Below are positions 29,406-39,400 of a DNA stretch of 45,461 nucleotides, one piece after another. The notes beneath the pieces are model-generated. The model saw only the letters and a list, made by a program, of their open reading frames with translations, ran no database searches and was not told the DNA's origin. Position numbers and translations under genes: made by a program. The stretch lies in assembly GCA_012862575.1 (NCBI GenBank), contig BLSF01000120.1:11554-57014 (forward strand). Direction: 5' to 3'. Within the stretch, counting starts at the first letter, position 1; the number at the start of each line of letters is the position of its first letter. The DNA is from Parietichytrium sp. I65-24A (taxonomy: Eukaryota > Sar > Bigyra > Thraustochytrida > Thraustochytriidae).

Positions 29406-31653
29406 CTGCCTCTTCCCTCCTGACTCTTGACTCTTCCTTCTTCCTTCTTACTAAGACGAAGCTATGCGACCCTACCTGCCCCACACCTGCGGGCCGCGCG
29501 CTGTGCACCGCGGAAAAGAGAAATTGCCGACCTGTGGGTGTCTGTGTGTGGGGGCCGCAGGGAGATCTCTACGGTGGTTCTTCTTCTCCTCACCGAGCTT
29601 CACCAACCGGGGCGAAACTGCCTGCAGGGGGGTGCGCGAGGACACTTTGGCGCTTGGTGCGGGGGACTCGTAACGTTCCTTCTTCCTTCTTCCTTCTCCC
29701 TCCTTATCGTCTACTTGCTTTCTGTTTTGAGTTTGGGAGTCCTCGTATTTCCTCCTTGCTTTTTTTCTTTCTTTTTTCTTTTTTTCTTTTTTCCCCAGGC
29801 AGGTAGGGGTATCTAGGCTATTCGGTAGCAGTTCTCCAAGTTTCCAACATTCACTGTTCCAATGTTCGAAAGTTCGGAAATTGTTCGAGTTGGACTGACT
29901 GTCCCTCAGTGGCTCTTAGCTCGTGGCAACCTTACCGGAACGGATAGGTGGGAGCATAGGACCAGCGCAGTGCGCGGAAAGGGTAGTGAGCTGCCTAGCG
30001 AGGTATATAGGTGGGAGCGTAGTGTCAGTAGGAGTGTGGGGAGAGCGAACATGTGGAAACATTTCCTCAGTGAGACTGAAACATCTTTGTTTACTATGTA
30101 TGCATAGGAGTCGGCCAAAGGCACTATTTGGGGTGTAGGGTTGTCGGTATAAAGGAGATAGCAGTCTGCTGCTATGGAGACGATGACAAGGAAACTTTTG
30201 CTCAGCTTGGGGAGTGCGCACCTTCTTAATTGATCACTACGTAATATAGCAGGACTACGTTTTTCCGCAGTGTGCTTGATGAACAGGGGTCAAGGCGGTC
30301 CCACTACTATTGGATGTGTTAAACTGAAGGATAGGACCTGAGCGAAGGAGTCCTGGGCTGTTAGTGGACGCGTGAGTAGCACTAGTGGCTTTTTGAAATG
30401 CTCCTTGTTTCTTCCAACCCGGAAAGAAGAAGGAACGGAGCGGAGGAAATGTCTTTCCATCCCAATGACTAAAGCGTCTATATACGATAAATGATATGAC
30501 TTTGCGGCTAAGCAGAATCATCACTCGGTTCGCTAATGACGTTGAGGAAGTGGTAGTAAGGATCTGTCACCGCAAAACCTAAGGTTAGTGCGGACTTTTC
30601 TTGAGCCGTTTCGCTGCTTTAGCTACTCTTGACTACTATAGTGCGTAGTAGTGGTCCAGTATCTCAACCCTTAACATGAGCTGAGGTTTTTCTACCACGA
30701 GCAGCCAAAAATTGGTTCTATCTTTGGTCCAAAAAAATGTTCTCGATCTTTTTCACCAACTATTTTCACGTTCAAGTTCAACATATTATTATTCGGAACT
30801 TGGAAGAAGAAAAGAAACTTTCAATTGAAAATGGACGATGATTACAAGAACGTTTACAAAGGAACGAAGCAAGAACGAAGAAAAGGAAATGGCGAAACTT
30901 TCCTTTCATTTTGAACCAAGAAAGACCCACCATCTGGTCCAAGCCTCAGCTTCGTCGCCGTCGTTGCGACGGAGATGAAGATGAAGATGAAGATGGAGAT
31001 GAAGATGAAGATGGAGATGAAGATGAAGATGGAGATGAAGATGGAGATGAAGATGGAGATGAAGATGAAGATGGAGATGAAGATGGAGATGAAGATGAAG
31101 ATGGAGATGGAGATGAAGATGGAGACCAGGCACTCGCACGCGAATGGTCGTGGCGCCTGGTGGAAAGCTAAACCAGTGCAAGTCACGGCCGGGTGCTAGG
31201 CCCATCGATGGCGTGACGCGAAGACTAGCTAAGCGCTGCTGAGGCCTGGTTTGCAGGACTGTAAATGCGACTGCGACTGTGGGCTTTTGGCGCCTGGCTA
31301 TGCTTGGCTTGGCATCGCAGAACGAGCGTGCGTAGTAAGCGGTGTCTGTGTTTTTTTAAAATAATGAGGGAACGTGCCATGAATCTCACGAGTTTCGATT
31401 GCAAGAAGGGGATGGACGCGGCGGCCGTGGGTTTAAAATGCAGAAACGACGATGCGTGGTTGAATCCTAGTTTTCCGAAAGAGCAAAAGCTATGTTGCAT
31501 CTCTAAAGATGGGCGAGTAATCCTCGCTGTGTGATGAAGAAGAAAAAACACAAAAGCCCGCTATGTATTTTCTTTTTCGTCAATTTGCTAATAGTATACT
31601 GTTGTACAAAATACAAATGCTCGCCCCAATTCCAGTGACCTGAGACTGGATAA
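29406..31653. other. Gene-poor spacer with poly-pyrimidine tract and minisatellite
   Basis: The first 400 bases are pyrimidine-rich (CTTCCTTCTT units, then T-rich 29757-29797), i.e. purine-rich on the sense strand of the gene at 28680. The middle, 29820-30900, is AT-richer with no convincing frame. A GATGAA/GATGGA minisatellite lies at 30971-31124. A plus frame at 31265-31534 (89 codons, ATG start) shows no motif and I do not call it a gene. Confidence 0.5.
30971..31124. repeat. GATGAA/GATGGA minisatellite
   Basis: About 25 hexamers of GATGAA or GATGGA run without a length change, arranged in higher-order groups (two or three GATGAA, then GATGGA). All six frames are open because the period is six: acidic Asp/Glu/Gly runs on one strand, His-Leu or Ile-Phe-Ser runs on the other. 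The flanks do not continue as protein-like sequence, so I treat it as non-coding. Confidence 0.9.
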
Positions 31654-33540
31654 TTAGGACAGCACGATCCATTCACCTGCCTCTTGCTGGTCCACGTTTC
31701 GAGAGTACGACATCTCGCTTTGCTTGGATCCTGACGCAGAGTTAGTGTACGGGTGCATAAAAGCTGAAAGAGCCTGGTCGCACTTGCTCTTCACACGACC
31801 CACCTTGTCACGAATCTGCACCGGCACATTCTGAGTCGCGAAAGACTGCCATATACTCTGGAACGTTTCTCTACCAGGCTCTCCCGTAAAATGGCTCCAA
31901 CTGTTCGCTGGTGGCTTTGTTGACGGCAGGGGGTTCAACCTTGGTGACGCGACTGGCGCTTCGCCACTCTGGCGGCCCTTCAACTCCTTTAGCTCTCGCA
32001 TGGTCTTCTCCAATTCGTCAAGTATTTCCGACTCAGAAATCCGAACCCAACTCGCTGCCATATTATTCGGATCATTAGAAAAATTCGGAAGCAGTCCCGG
32101 AGCGGCGTGCTGTTTTTTGGGGGGCGGAGAAGGATGCGGCTGAGGGAGCTTGGTTGCCAAATGTTTGCCAAGATTGGCCTTAAAGTGCTGCTTTGCGGCA
32201 GAGCTTGCAAGTGGTGAAGACTTGTACCCTTCTTCTTTCGTAGCCTCTAGATGAAACCGCTTCGCACGATCTTGGCCCGTCGGCGACGGCGTTGCAGCTT
32301 TTCCAGCAGCTTCAAACTTTTCCTTCAAGCCTGCAATTGCGCTTGCGATGTTCGCGCTCTGGGCTCTCTGTGGAGTCGGTTTTGAATCCCTGTCTGAAAA
32401 CCGCTCTGACGCCGCACTTCTCTCAAGCCTCTGGCGCGGACAAACGTTTTTGTCCTGTTTGTTCTCTTCCACTTCCACTTCCACTTCCGCGTTCACCCCA
32501 GCGCAACGTGCCTCACCGGATTGCTTTCTCGCAAGCATTGTGCCCAGCTGAGCTGCCAGGGGGTTTTTGGACAAACCATTCCCTCTTTGAGCCAGGCTCG
32601 CAGCAAGCTGGTTTGACAGAGGAGAACCTTTTCCCGCCAGCTTCCCCAGACCAGCTCTGGCTTGAGCCGTCTTCTTCGCTTGCTTTTTCTTGAATTCGTC
32701 GGCATGTCTAGCTGCAGCATTTGCAACAACTTGTGAAATCATCGAGTACGCGGGGTCGTCGGTAGACTTGCTGCAATCTTCGAAAAGACCTTCGTAAGGT
32801 ACGAAAAGGCGAGCGCTTTCATCGCCTTCTACGGCCCTTAGCTCGTAATATGCCTCGCTACGAAGCTCCTCAGCGTTCAGTTTCTCAGCGCTCAGCGAAG
32901 CTTTCTTCAGCTTGTCCCTGATTCCATCTCGCCACTCCTTCTTATCACCGGCGCTATCATTCTCAAAAACCAAAGGCAGAGCCGCGTACAGCCCGCGAAG
33001 CTCGATCAAATCCAGCTTGTGAGCCGCGAACTTTGTTTTCAGGTCCACAGAGTGCATTCGCGCGATATGTTGAGAGTCCATTCGCGTCAGCCACAAGCAC
33101 TTTCTTGACCAGATTCGCTGCGCAACAGATTCTGGCACCCCGCGTTGCACGAGATCCGACAAGGTCACTGATTTCACGTCTGGAGGAACAAAAGAGTGGC
33201 AAATCTGGAGGGCAATCCGATTCGGCGCCACTTGCTCCTCTTCCCATTTAGCCTCGGCCTCAGCGTCTCGTGCAAGCTTATCCGGGTGCTCGCCAAGCTT
33301 ATGACTCCAATGATCAAAGTCGGCCTGAGCGGACTCGTCGCCGCCCAGCAACCTCTCCATGGCCTCTTTAAGCTTTGCCTCGACCTCCTCCAGCGAAAGA
33401 TACTCCTCTACCTCGCCTCCGCCATGCCTCGCGATCACGTCCGCCAGTTGGCGCTTCAGCTGCTCCACATAGTTCTCCAAATACCTAATCCGATCTTGCC
33501 CGTCATCCCCGTTCGAATCTTCTGCTGGTTCGAGCCCCAT
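31654..33540 (-). CDS. Coiled-coil protein with proline-rich tail, unrecognised
   Basis: A 628-residue protein from the first ATG in the frame (33540); the frame extends to 33627 only with TTG and meets an in-frame stop further upstream. Residues 16-40 form a coiled coil (RIRYLENYVEQLKRQLADVI) and 47-66 a second amphipathic helix. A well-packed region at about 105-260 looks like a real domain: ICHSFVPPDVKSVTLSDLV, GVPESVAQRIW, ELRGLYAALPLVFEND, KKEWRDGIRDKL. Residues about 300-370 contain two related alanine-rich segments (NQLAASLAQRGNGL and NPLAAQLGTMLARKQSG). A Lys/Ala/Pro-rich disordered part follows, with a helix near SESEILDELEKTMRELKEL. A cytoskeletal or scaffold role would fit, but I recognise no family. 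Confidence 0.75.
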   Translation of the reverse strand: MGLEPAEDSNGDDGQDRIRYLENYVEQLKRQLADVIARHGGGEVEEYLSLEEVEAKLKEAMERLLGGDESAQADFDHWSHKLGEHPDKLARDAEAEAKWEEEQVAPNRIALQICHSFVPPDVKSVTLSDLVQRGVPESVAQRIWSRKCLWLTRMDSQHIARMHSVDLKTKFAAHKLDLIELRGLYAALPLVFENDSAGDKKEWRDGIRDKLKKASLSAEKLNAEELRSEAYYELRAVEGDESARLFVPYEGLFEDCSKSTDDPAYSMISQVVANAAARHADEFKKKQAKKTAQARAGLGKLAGKGSPLSNQLAASLAQRGNGLSKNPLAAQLGTMLARKQSGEARCAGVNAEVEVEVEENKQDKNVCPRQRLERSAASERFSDRDSKPTPQRAQSANIASAIAGLKEKFEAAGKAATPSPTGQDRAKRFHLEATKEEGYKSSPLASSAAKQHFKANLGKHLATKLPQPHPSPPPKKQHAAPGLLPNFSNDPNNMAASWVRISESEILDELEKTMRELKELKGRQSGEAPVASPRLNPLPSTKPPANSWSHFTGEPGRETFQSIWQSFATQNVPVQIRDKVGRVKSKCDQALSAFMHPYTNSASGSKQSEMSYSRNVDQQEAGEWIVLS

Positions 33541-35686
33541 TTCGCCAGACACAACTTTTACCGGCTCACTTGACCAGCTCGCCTTTAATTTGCATTCGGC
33601 GCCAGCCGATGCCCTCCAATCGCTCAATTCGAAAATGTAAATCCAGAGTATCCAGAGTATTCAGTGTCGCAAAATGAAAAGCTCAGCTACTACCACGTTA
33701 AAAGCAAACTTGTCCAGACCGCCGCCAAGTCCAAAAAAGCAACCAGCTTCCCAGAAAGTATTGCCCGCTCAATTGGCGGGACAATTGACCGATTGACCGA
33801 TTGACCGACTCGCTGGTCAACCCGTACGTTCACCGTAGATAAACGATAAACGATAAACTGTGCGCGAGGACACCCTCCCGTACGTCACTCTTCCGTTGTG
33901 CGCACTCTCGTTCTCTAAAGCGTTTCGTAGCGGGTATGCACAACCCTCCCTCCACACGACAAAAAATGCTAGCAGTCAGGGTGAATCCTACCACGACGCC
34001 TTAAGACCGTCGCGTACGCACTTCCGAGGACACCTTTCGGCAAATTGCGAAACTGTGGGAACGTTCTTTCCTTTGAACAAGTACTGAGGGAGTTTGTTTT
34101 TTGAGTTGTGAATTTCTGACATACTATGACATACTAGTAGTACCTCAGGGTACTACTATCAGATGTGCTAACCAGGTGCCAGAACGTAGACATTTCCTCT
34201 AGTGCCTTCCTCAAATGACGTCATATGCGTAACTGAGTGATAAGATGACATCAGGATTACGAGGACGTACCGGACATAGACAGTAGCCGTATTCCTTCAA
34301 GCGACTTTCCTAGGACATTACTATCTCAAGGACTAATTATGTGGCAGATTGGTTTTAGATGGTCAGAGATTAAGACCACTAGAGCGCTGACAAGCGAACG
34401 TACAGTTAAAGAAAGCCGTGATAGGGTGAATAGGATCCAAGACCAGCTTTATGCAGGTGAATTTTACCCATAAGATTTGTAAACAAGGGTTAGCTTTAGT
34501 TAGTACCTTCAAAGCAGTGAGTGCTCCTCAGCTTCTTTGCGACTTCTGATTGTAGTCGATCGCCTGCGTAAAATACTAGCAGTTCATCATTCACTATAGT
34601 ACACCGTATTTAGAAGCTTAGATGCGAAAGTGAGAAATGATTGGAGGAGCCAACTTGCTCGTTACTCACACGACGTCATTAGCGCACAGTTCAGACTCGG
34701 CTTACGTCATCATGTGGAAGCCTCGATAAATTTCCTGGCCAGGCGTGGAATATTCTCGAATACGCTGCAGCGTATTTTGCATTGCGGATGCATGCGCAGA
34801 ATCGTATCTGATTTTCGTATTCGCGTATTTCCCTTGTGTGCACACGTGTTATGCGAGTTGATGTGAGGGAGAAAGGAGAAAGGACAAAAGGAGAAGAAAT
34901 TCGCATGTACGAGAGAGAGAGAGAGAGAGAGAGAGGGACACAAGGAGGGCGCGAGGACCCTACTGTCGGAGAATTTCCAATCGCAAAGAAACAGCCGTTT
35001 CAAAACGGCTATTTTGAGGTGTACGCGCGGACGACCGAGCGCGCTAGTTATCGTGCACAGCTAGCCAGGCTAAGGTTTTGCACTCGACATACACACCGCC
35101 CAGACGGACGGCGACGGGACAAGAAACGGGGAAATTTCGCGCTCAGGAGGGGTGCGCGCGGGGAAATTGGAAAGCCCGACGTTTTGCGATTCACAAAGGC
35201 GGTAGGTGCGGGGCGTGCGGTGGGTGGTTTTCGAAAACCAAGTTGCGGGGACGTCGTGGAGAGCGTCCTTCGCAGAGAGGAACAGCCAAGTGGCGCGGGA
35301 GCACAGCTCCATAATGTTGTCAAGTCGAAGCTGTCAAGTTGCACGGATATTACGGCCCATACGAATACGAATACAAGACCGACGGCAAGCCCAATTCTTC
35401 GAGTGTTGCTAATTGCCAGCGAATATATATATATAAAATAGAGAGAGAGAGAGACCGCAAATCGAAAATTGGAAACTGGAAACTGGAAACTGAAACCAGC
35501 ACTCGACGATCGGAGATACAGGAGGCTTTCTCGCGGCAGGAATAGTGCGTCAAGTGGCCAAGCAGCAGCAGAAGAAGAAGAAGGCCGTGCGCGTTTGTAT
35601 TTGTAATTGTGTATATTGCGGTCGGACAAGAGGCGGAGATCGCGATAGAAGGGACTGCGAAGGTTGGCAGGCGAATTGCCACTGTG
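33541..35686. other. Spacer and long leader upstream of the J-domain gene
   Basis: AT-richer DNA with TAGTAC-like words at 34120-34160 and no supported gene. GA tracts lie at 34911-34937 and 35439-35454, followed by a GAAACTG repeat (GGAAACTGGAAACTGGAAACTG near 35470-35490). The plus frame 34836-35441 runs through the GA tract and looks like leader sequence rather than protein. Confidence 0.5.
34911..34937 (+). promoter_or_regulatory. GA tract upstream of the J-domain gene (distal)
   Basis: An uninterrupted GA dinucleotide run lies about 750 bases before the start codon. A shorter one at 35439-35454 lies about 233 bases before it, the distance seen for the ARM-BTB and phosphatase genes. Confidence 0.4.
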
Positions 35687-37053
35687 ATGGAGATTGCGAT
35701 GGGCGGCTCTGAGGTGCTTGAGATCAGGTAGGTTATAGATTGCACGAGTTTGTTCTCACGGAAATGGATGATTGGTTTTGTCTAACTGGAGATCGTGTCT
35801 TCACCCGCAGGAATGCCGCGAATGAAGTGGACGGCCCAAAGCAAACCTGGGCTCGCGTGGACGGTGCATCGGCAGTAAATCGTGTGCCAGGAAAAAATGA
35901 TGTGTATATGGAAGAGCAGAAAGAAGAATCTGATGGATCTTGCTACGACTCCAGTGAAGAGGCAGTGGGCAAGCGGTTCAGCGCTGGAAAAGAAGCCGGC
36001 GACCAGCCTGAGGCGGATCTCGCTCAATTGAATGAAAAAGAAGCGCAACGATTAAAAGGCCCGAGTCTCGAGTCCCTCCAGGTTGAAGAGAAGCAATCTA
36101 ACTCGGACGAGAGTGGCCCCGAAGATCCAGGGAGTCACCGCGGGCCTTCCAAAAGTGCAGAGAGCGGGGACGATTTGTGCCTGCCCAAAACGAAACCGGT
36201 TTCCATAACCGCGGAGCAGCTCGCGCAAATTCGTGCGCAACAGCGAAAGAAGAAAATCGAGCGATTGGAACAAGAACAAGAGGCTCAGGTCAAGCGCCAG
36301 CTTCGTCGACCAAAGCCCAAGGCCCCGAAGAAGCGCCCCAGGTCCCTCTCAGCTCCGGACTACGAGTCCGTGGAATTTGCTCCCGGCAATGGCGACGGCG
36401 AAGGTCCGCCTCGGTCTCCGAAGCGGAAGATTCCGCCACTCTCGCCCTGCAAGAGTGAAGGCGGCCACAACAGCCCTGAAGAAGAGGCAAAAGACGCTCA
36501 CGGGGCGCGGAGGCGTGGTCGACGATCAAGTCAATACACCAAGTGGCTGACTCAGATCAAGTCGTATAACCAGATGAAGCAGGCTGAATGGGAATGCCAG
36601 GCAGGCGAGGAACAAGACCGCTTGTTCAAAGAGGCTCGCGCCCGGATGACTCCAGAGATGGCCCGCAACAAACAAGACCTTGCTGCCATGAATGAACGGG
36701 AGCGTCGTCATCGTAAGAACGTACGTAATTGGTTCTTGCAGCAGTGCGGTTGGGACACATCGATCCTTTCGCTCGACACCGGCGAAGGACTTCCCGATCC
36801 TCTCTCGAAGAACCCTTACAAGTGCCTTGGCCTTCCTGATGCCTCGCCCCCTCATGACGTGGAGCGGAGATACAGGAAATTGGCGTTAATGTTTCACCCG
36901 GACAAGAACCCTCGAATCGATGCCTACCGCGTATTTTGCGCGTTTTCGCAGGCGAAGCATGCCTTGCTGAGCAGCGGGTCCGCATCTCTTCAATCCAGCT
37001 CATCGACCTCCTCTGCATCCTCATCCGGCTCAACCTGCGCTGGTATGGATTGA
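35687..37053 (+). CDS. J-domain (DnaJ-like) protein, two exons
   Basis: J proteins stimulate Hsp70 ATPase through the HPD tripeptide. Exons 35687-35727 and 35811-37053 give 427 residues beginning MEIAMGGSEVLEIRNAANE. The N-terminal 250 residues are charged and disordered, with a basic, nuclear-type cluster (KAPKKRPRSLS, about 205-215). Residues about 265-345 are helical (LTQIKSYNQMKQAEWECQ; NERERRHRKNVRNWFLQQCGW). The J domain is unusually C-terminal, about 350-405: NPYKCLGLPDASP, RRYRKLALMFHPDKNP, AFSQAKHALL, with HPD intact. The tail is Ser-rich. There is no signal peptide or zinc domain, so this is a class C-type J protein, probably nuclear or cytosolic. Confidence 0.82.
35728..35810 (+). 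other. Intron of the J-domain gene (83 bp, phase 2)
   Basis: The donor is AG|GTAGGT and the acceptor is TTCACCCGCAG|GAATG. A good branch-like word, TCTAAC, lies at about 35781-35786, 25 bases before the acceptor. Splicing joins a short first exon with an ATG in good context to the long frame and removes an unlikely Met/Trp/Phe-rich start. Confidence 0.75.
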
Positions 37054-37708
37054 AGGCCAAGTGCTTGTGCACACTGAAAGTTGCCGAAAATCTCCGTGGA
37101 TCGTGAATCACGATTCATCCCATTTCCTCACATTTCTTTTCTTCGAATTTCCTCACAACCTTTTCTTAAAAAAAAAAAAAAAATATGTTCTCGTTGTTTC
37201 CTCGCCAACACAAAAGCATTTTCTGGGATTCGTGAGTGCAAATCAATCGTCCACCAAAACTCGCCACTACTGGAAGTGCTGATTAACAACCGATGCGCAA
37301 CCTTGTTCAAAGCAACTGAGAACATCAAACAATTTTTGGGGGTGGCGAGTAATAGGTGAGGCGGCCAGCGATGGCGGGAAAGCGAGGAGTGTCGCGAAAG
37401 CTGGGAACCAAGGAAATTTTGAAAAGAGTTTTTTTCACTGGCGAGCAGCTTGTGCACGTCAAGGCCAACAAGGTGAATGGTATAGACGGCAAAAATGAAC
37501 AATATTATTTATAGATATAATTTGTATTTTTAATAGAAAACAGATCAAGTACATGTGTATGATTTAATACCAACAGAGAGGCGCTTGGGTACGAAACGAG
37601 AACCGCACCTATCGTCGGATAAGGGAAAGCAAAAACAGCAAAAACAGAATGACAGTCAGGACGCAAAACAGAATAATACCACCAGCGGAGCGAGCTGGAA
37701 AAGCCCGT
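37054..37708. other. Convergent spacer between the J-domain and phosphatase genes
   Basis: This holds both 3' ends. A pure A run (13 or more) lies at 37168-37183 and the DNA around 37495-37560 is AT-rich. Short plus and minus frames look random. No gene is supported. Confidence 0.5.
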
Positions 37709-38296
37709 CTAAGGGGTGATTGGCTCCCTTGCTGGGTCGAGCTCTTCCGCCGGGGAAGACTGCTTGCGCTTCTTCTGCCCAGGGCTCATGGCGCGGAGCT
37801 GCGCCGAGTAACTTGGGTGAATGTTGACGCCGTTTCTTTTCGAGGAGACCTGATCGAAGGCCTGCTCGAAGGACATGTTCTTATATGTCATAAGAAACCA
37901 CGTCGCGATGGTAGGCGCCCTGTTCACCCCCGATGTGCAGTGGATGAGGAGTTTCCCATTCTTCTCCATGGCCTCTTCGATGAAACCTCTCACCTTCTCC
38001 ACAAAATCTACAAGGGAGTCACCGCCGTCATCGTCGAGTGGCTCCAAGAGAAAGTTAATCTTATCGCTGTCCGGGTACTTGCTGCTCTCCTCCAGGCACA
38101 GTATGTGCGTAAACTTCTTCGGGTTGCTCATCTTGGCCAGCATTCCGTCCAACCGGCTGCCCACGTACAGCTTTTTCGGCACCACAGCCACCGCCGACTG
38201 CCCCAAGCTCCCTTTCTTGGACACCTTTCCGGACCCATCCGCCGAGATATCCGACCCAGCGCGCATGGAGTTCCTCCTCGACGACGAATTTCCCAT
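37709..38296 (-). CDS. Dual-specificity protein phosphatase, putatively myristoylated
   Basis: A 195-residue cysteine phosphatase. The catalytic loop LLIHCTSGVNRAPT has the C-x5-R signature (Cys120, Arg126). The upstream PLDDDGGDSL (about 86-95) supplies the general-acid aspartate loop, and VVPKKLYVGSRLDGM (about 38-52) is the typical first strand of small dual-specificity phosphatases. FEQAFDQVSSKRNGVNIHPSY is the usual helix and substrate-side loop. The N terminus, MGNSSSRRNS, fits N-myristoylation at Gly2 plus a basic patch, so membrane attachment is likely. The C terminus is Lys/Arg/Pro-rich and disordered. The substrate is unknown. It is a single frame from the ATG at 38296. Confidence 0.88.
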   Translation of the reverse strand: MGNSSSRRNSMRAGSDISADGSGKVSKKGSLGQSAVAVVPKKLYVGSRLDGMLAKMSNPKKFTHILCLEESSKYPDSDKINFLLEPLDDDGGDSLVDFVEKVRGFIEEAMEKNGKLLIHCTSGVNRAPTIATWFLMTYKNMSFEQAFDQVSSKRNGVNIHPSYSAQLRAMSPGQKKRKQSSPAEELDPAREPITP

Positions 38297-38527
38297 CTTG
38301 CCCTGCTTCTATATCTCTTCCATATAAACCGCTACTCTCTTGCCCACACTGCACCTTTCGCGCTTGCCCAACTCGTCCCTCGCGTCCCTTGCGTCCCTTG
38401 CGTCCCGCGTGTGGATCGCCAATTCGAGAATTCAACTGCTCGATCCCCTTCTTGTTCTTATTCTTATTCTTATTCTTCCTCCTTTTCTGTGTCTCCCTTT
38501 CGCAGCTTCCTTTGTGTTTGGGGTCTG

Positions 38528-38546
38528 CTCTCTCTCTCTCTCTCTT
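38528..38546 (-). promoter_or_regulatory. GA tract (sense strand) upstream of the phosphatase gene
   Basis: A TC run on the plus strand, GA on the sense strand, about 232-250 bases before the start codon, like the tract before the ARM-BTB gene. Confidence 0.5.
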
Positions 38547-38753
38547 TTTCTCCTTTCACCCTCACACCTGTCTGTCCTGTTCGCCGAGCGGTAGCACCGC
38601 GCTAAGTGCGATAGCAGTCCCCTGCCTCTTCCCGGCGGCTCCTGCCTCCTCCCAGCTGGCGTTCCAAATGCAGGCGTAAGGGTGGAGTAGGGGAAAGGGT
38701 AGGGATGCGCGGGGGGCAGTGGGTTCCGGGTGTTGGCAAGTTAGTTGTTGTCT

Positions 38754-38849
<96 letters not shown>
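38754..38849. repeat. GAGTTGA heptanucleotide repeat
   Basis: About 13.7 perfect copies of a 7-base unit lie in non-coding DNA, followed by three TTCTGAATTCTGA-like words. Frames through it give Ser/Thr/Leu/Asn/Gln runs and are not coding evidence. Confidence 0.95.
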
Positions 38850-38850
<1 letters not shown>

Positions 38851-38978
38851 TGAATTCTGAGTTGATTGTTCTGAATTCTGAATTCTGTTGGCTTGTTTAC
38901 GAGGCGTTTGGCTGTTTATTTTTCGATGGTTTTCGCTCGCAATTTTTTTTGCGAGCTGATCTATCGTTCTCTTTGCTT

Positions 38979-39003
38979 GTACTGAGTACCAGGTACTGAG
39001 TAC
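38979..39003. repeat. GTACTGAGTAC, tandem copies 4 and 5
   Basis: Two copies (38979-38989 and 38993-39003) are separated by CAG, and each is followed by CAGG. They lie about 690 bases upstream of the phosphatase start. Confidence 0.65.
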
Positions 39004-39400
39004 CAGGTAGTTGTGAAATCGATCGAGAAAACGAGTTGGAAGCTGTTGGAGACAGCTGCTATTCAGCCATTCCGCCCCTAGCACTGCATACCTTCTTAAT
39101 ACTACTTTCCCTTAATGAGAAGAGTAATGAAATCGCCTAATCAGAGGACTTTCATAAATTTCATTTTGTTTATTTTGGAACACGAACAACTTTGGTATCA
39201 TTGCATTGTTTTGAGACTCTTAGCCTCTCTGAAAGGACGAAAGGAAATGAGCGAAAAAGAAGCAGTTCAGAACTCACAGTCAGACTGCAAAAGAGTTCAA
39301 AGTAAGTAGTTCAGAAGTCAAAGTAAACGAAAATGTGCGGTGGAATCGGGAAAGAGTAGTAACTTAGTGGTGCTAGTCCTATATTACCAGCATGTCTACA

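Noticed and set aside
28623-29806. Three long plus-strand frames opposite the gene at 28680
   Set aside because: They are antisense shadows of a frame with biased composition (Ser/Pro/His-rich, Arg-rich), continuing into pyrimidine-rich spacer.
30911-31199. Acidic (Asp/Glu/Gly) or His-Leu-rich open frames across 30.9-31.2 kb
   Set aside because: They are produced by a six-base repeat that is open in all frames; the flanks do not look like protein.
34836-35441. 201-codon plus-strand frame
   Set aside because: It runs through a GA tract and the presumed leader of the J-domain gene, with no motif and skewed Arg-rich composition.
38602-39084. 160-codon minus frame rich in Ser/Thr/Leu/Asn
   Set aside because: Its bulk is the GAGTTGA repeat read in translation.
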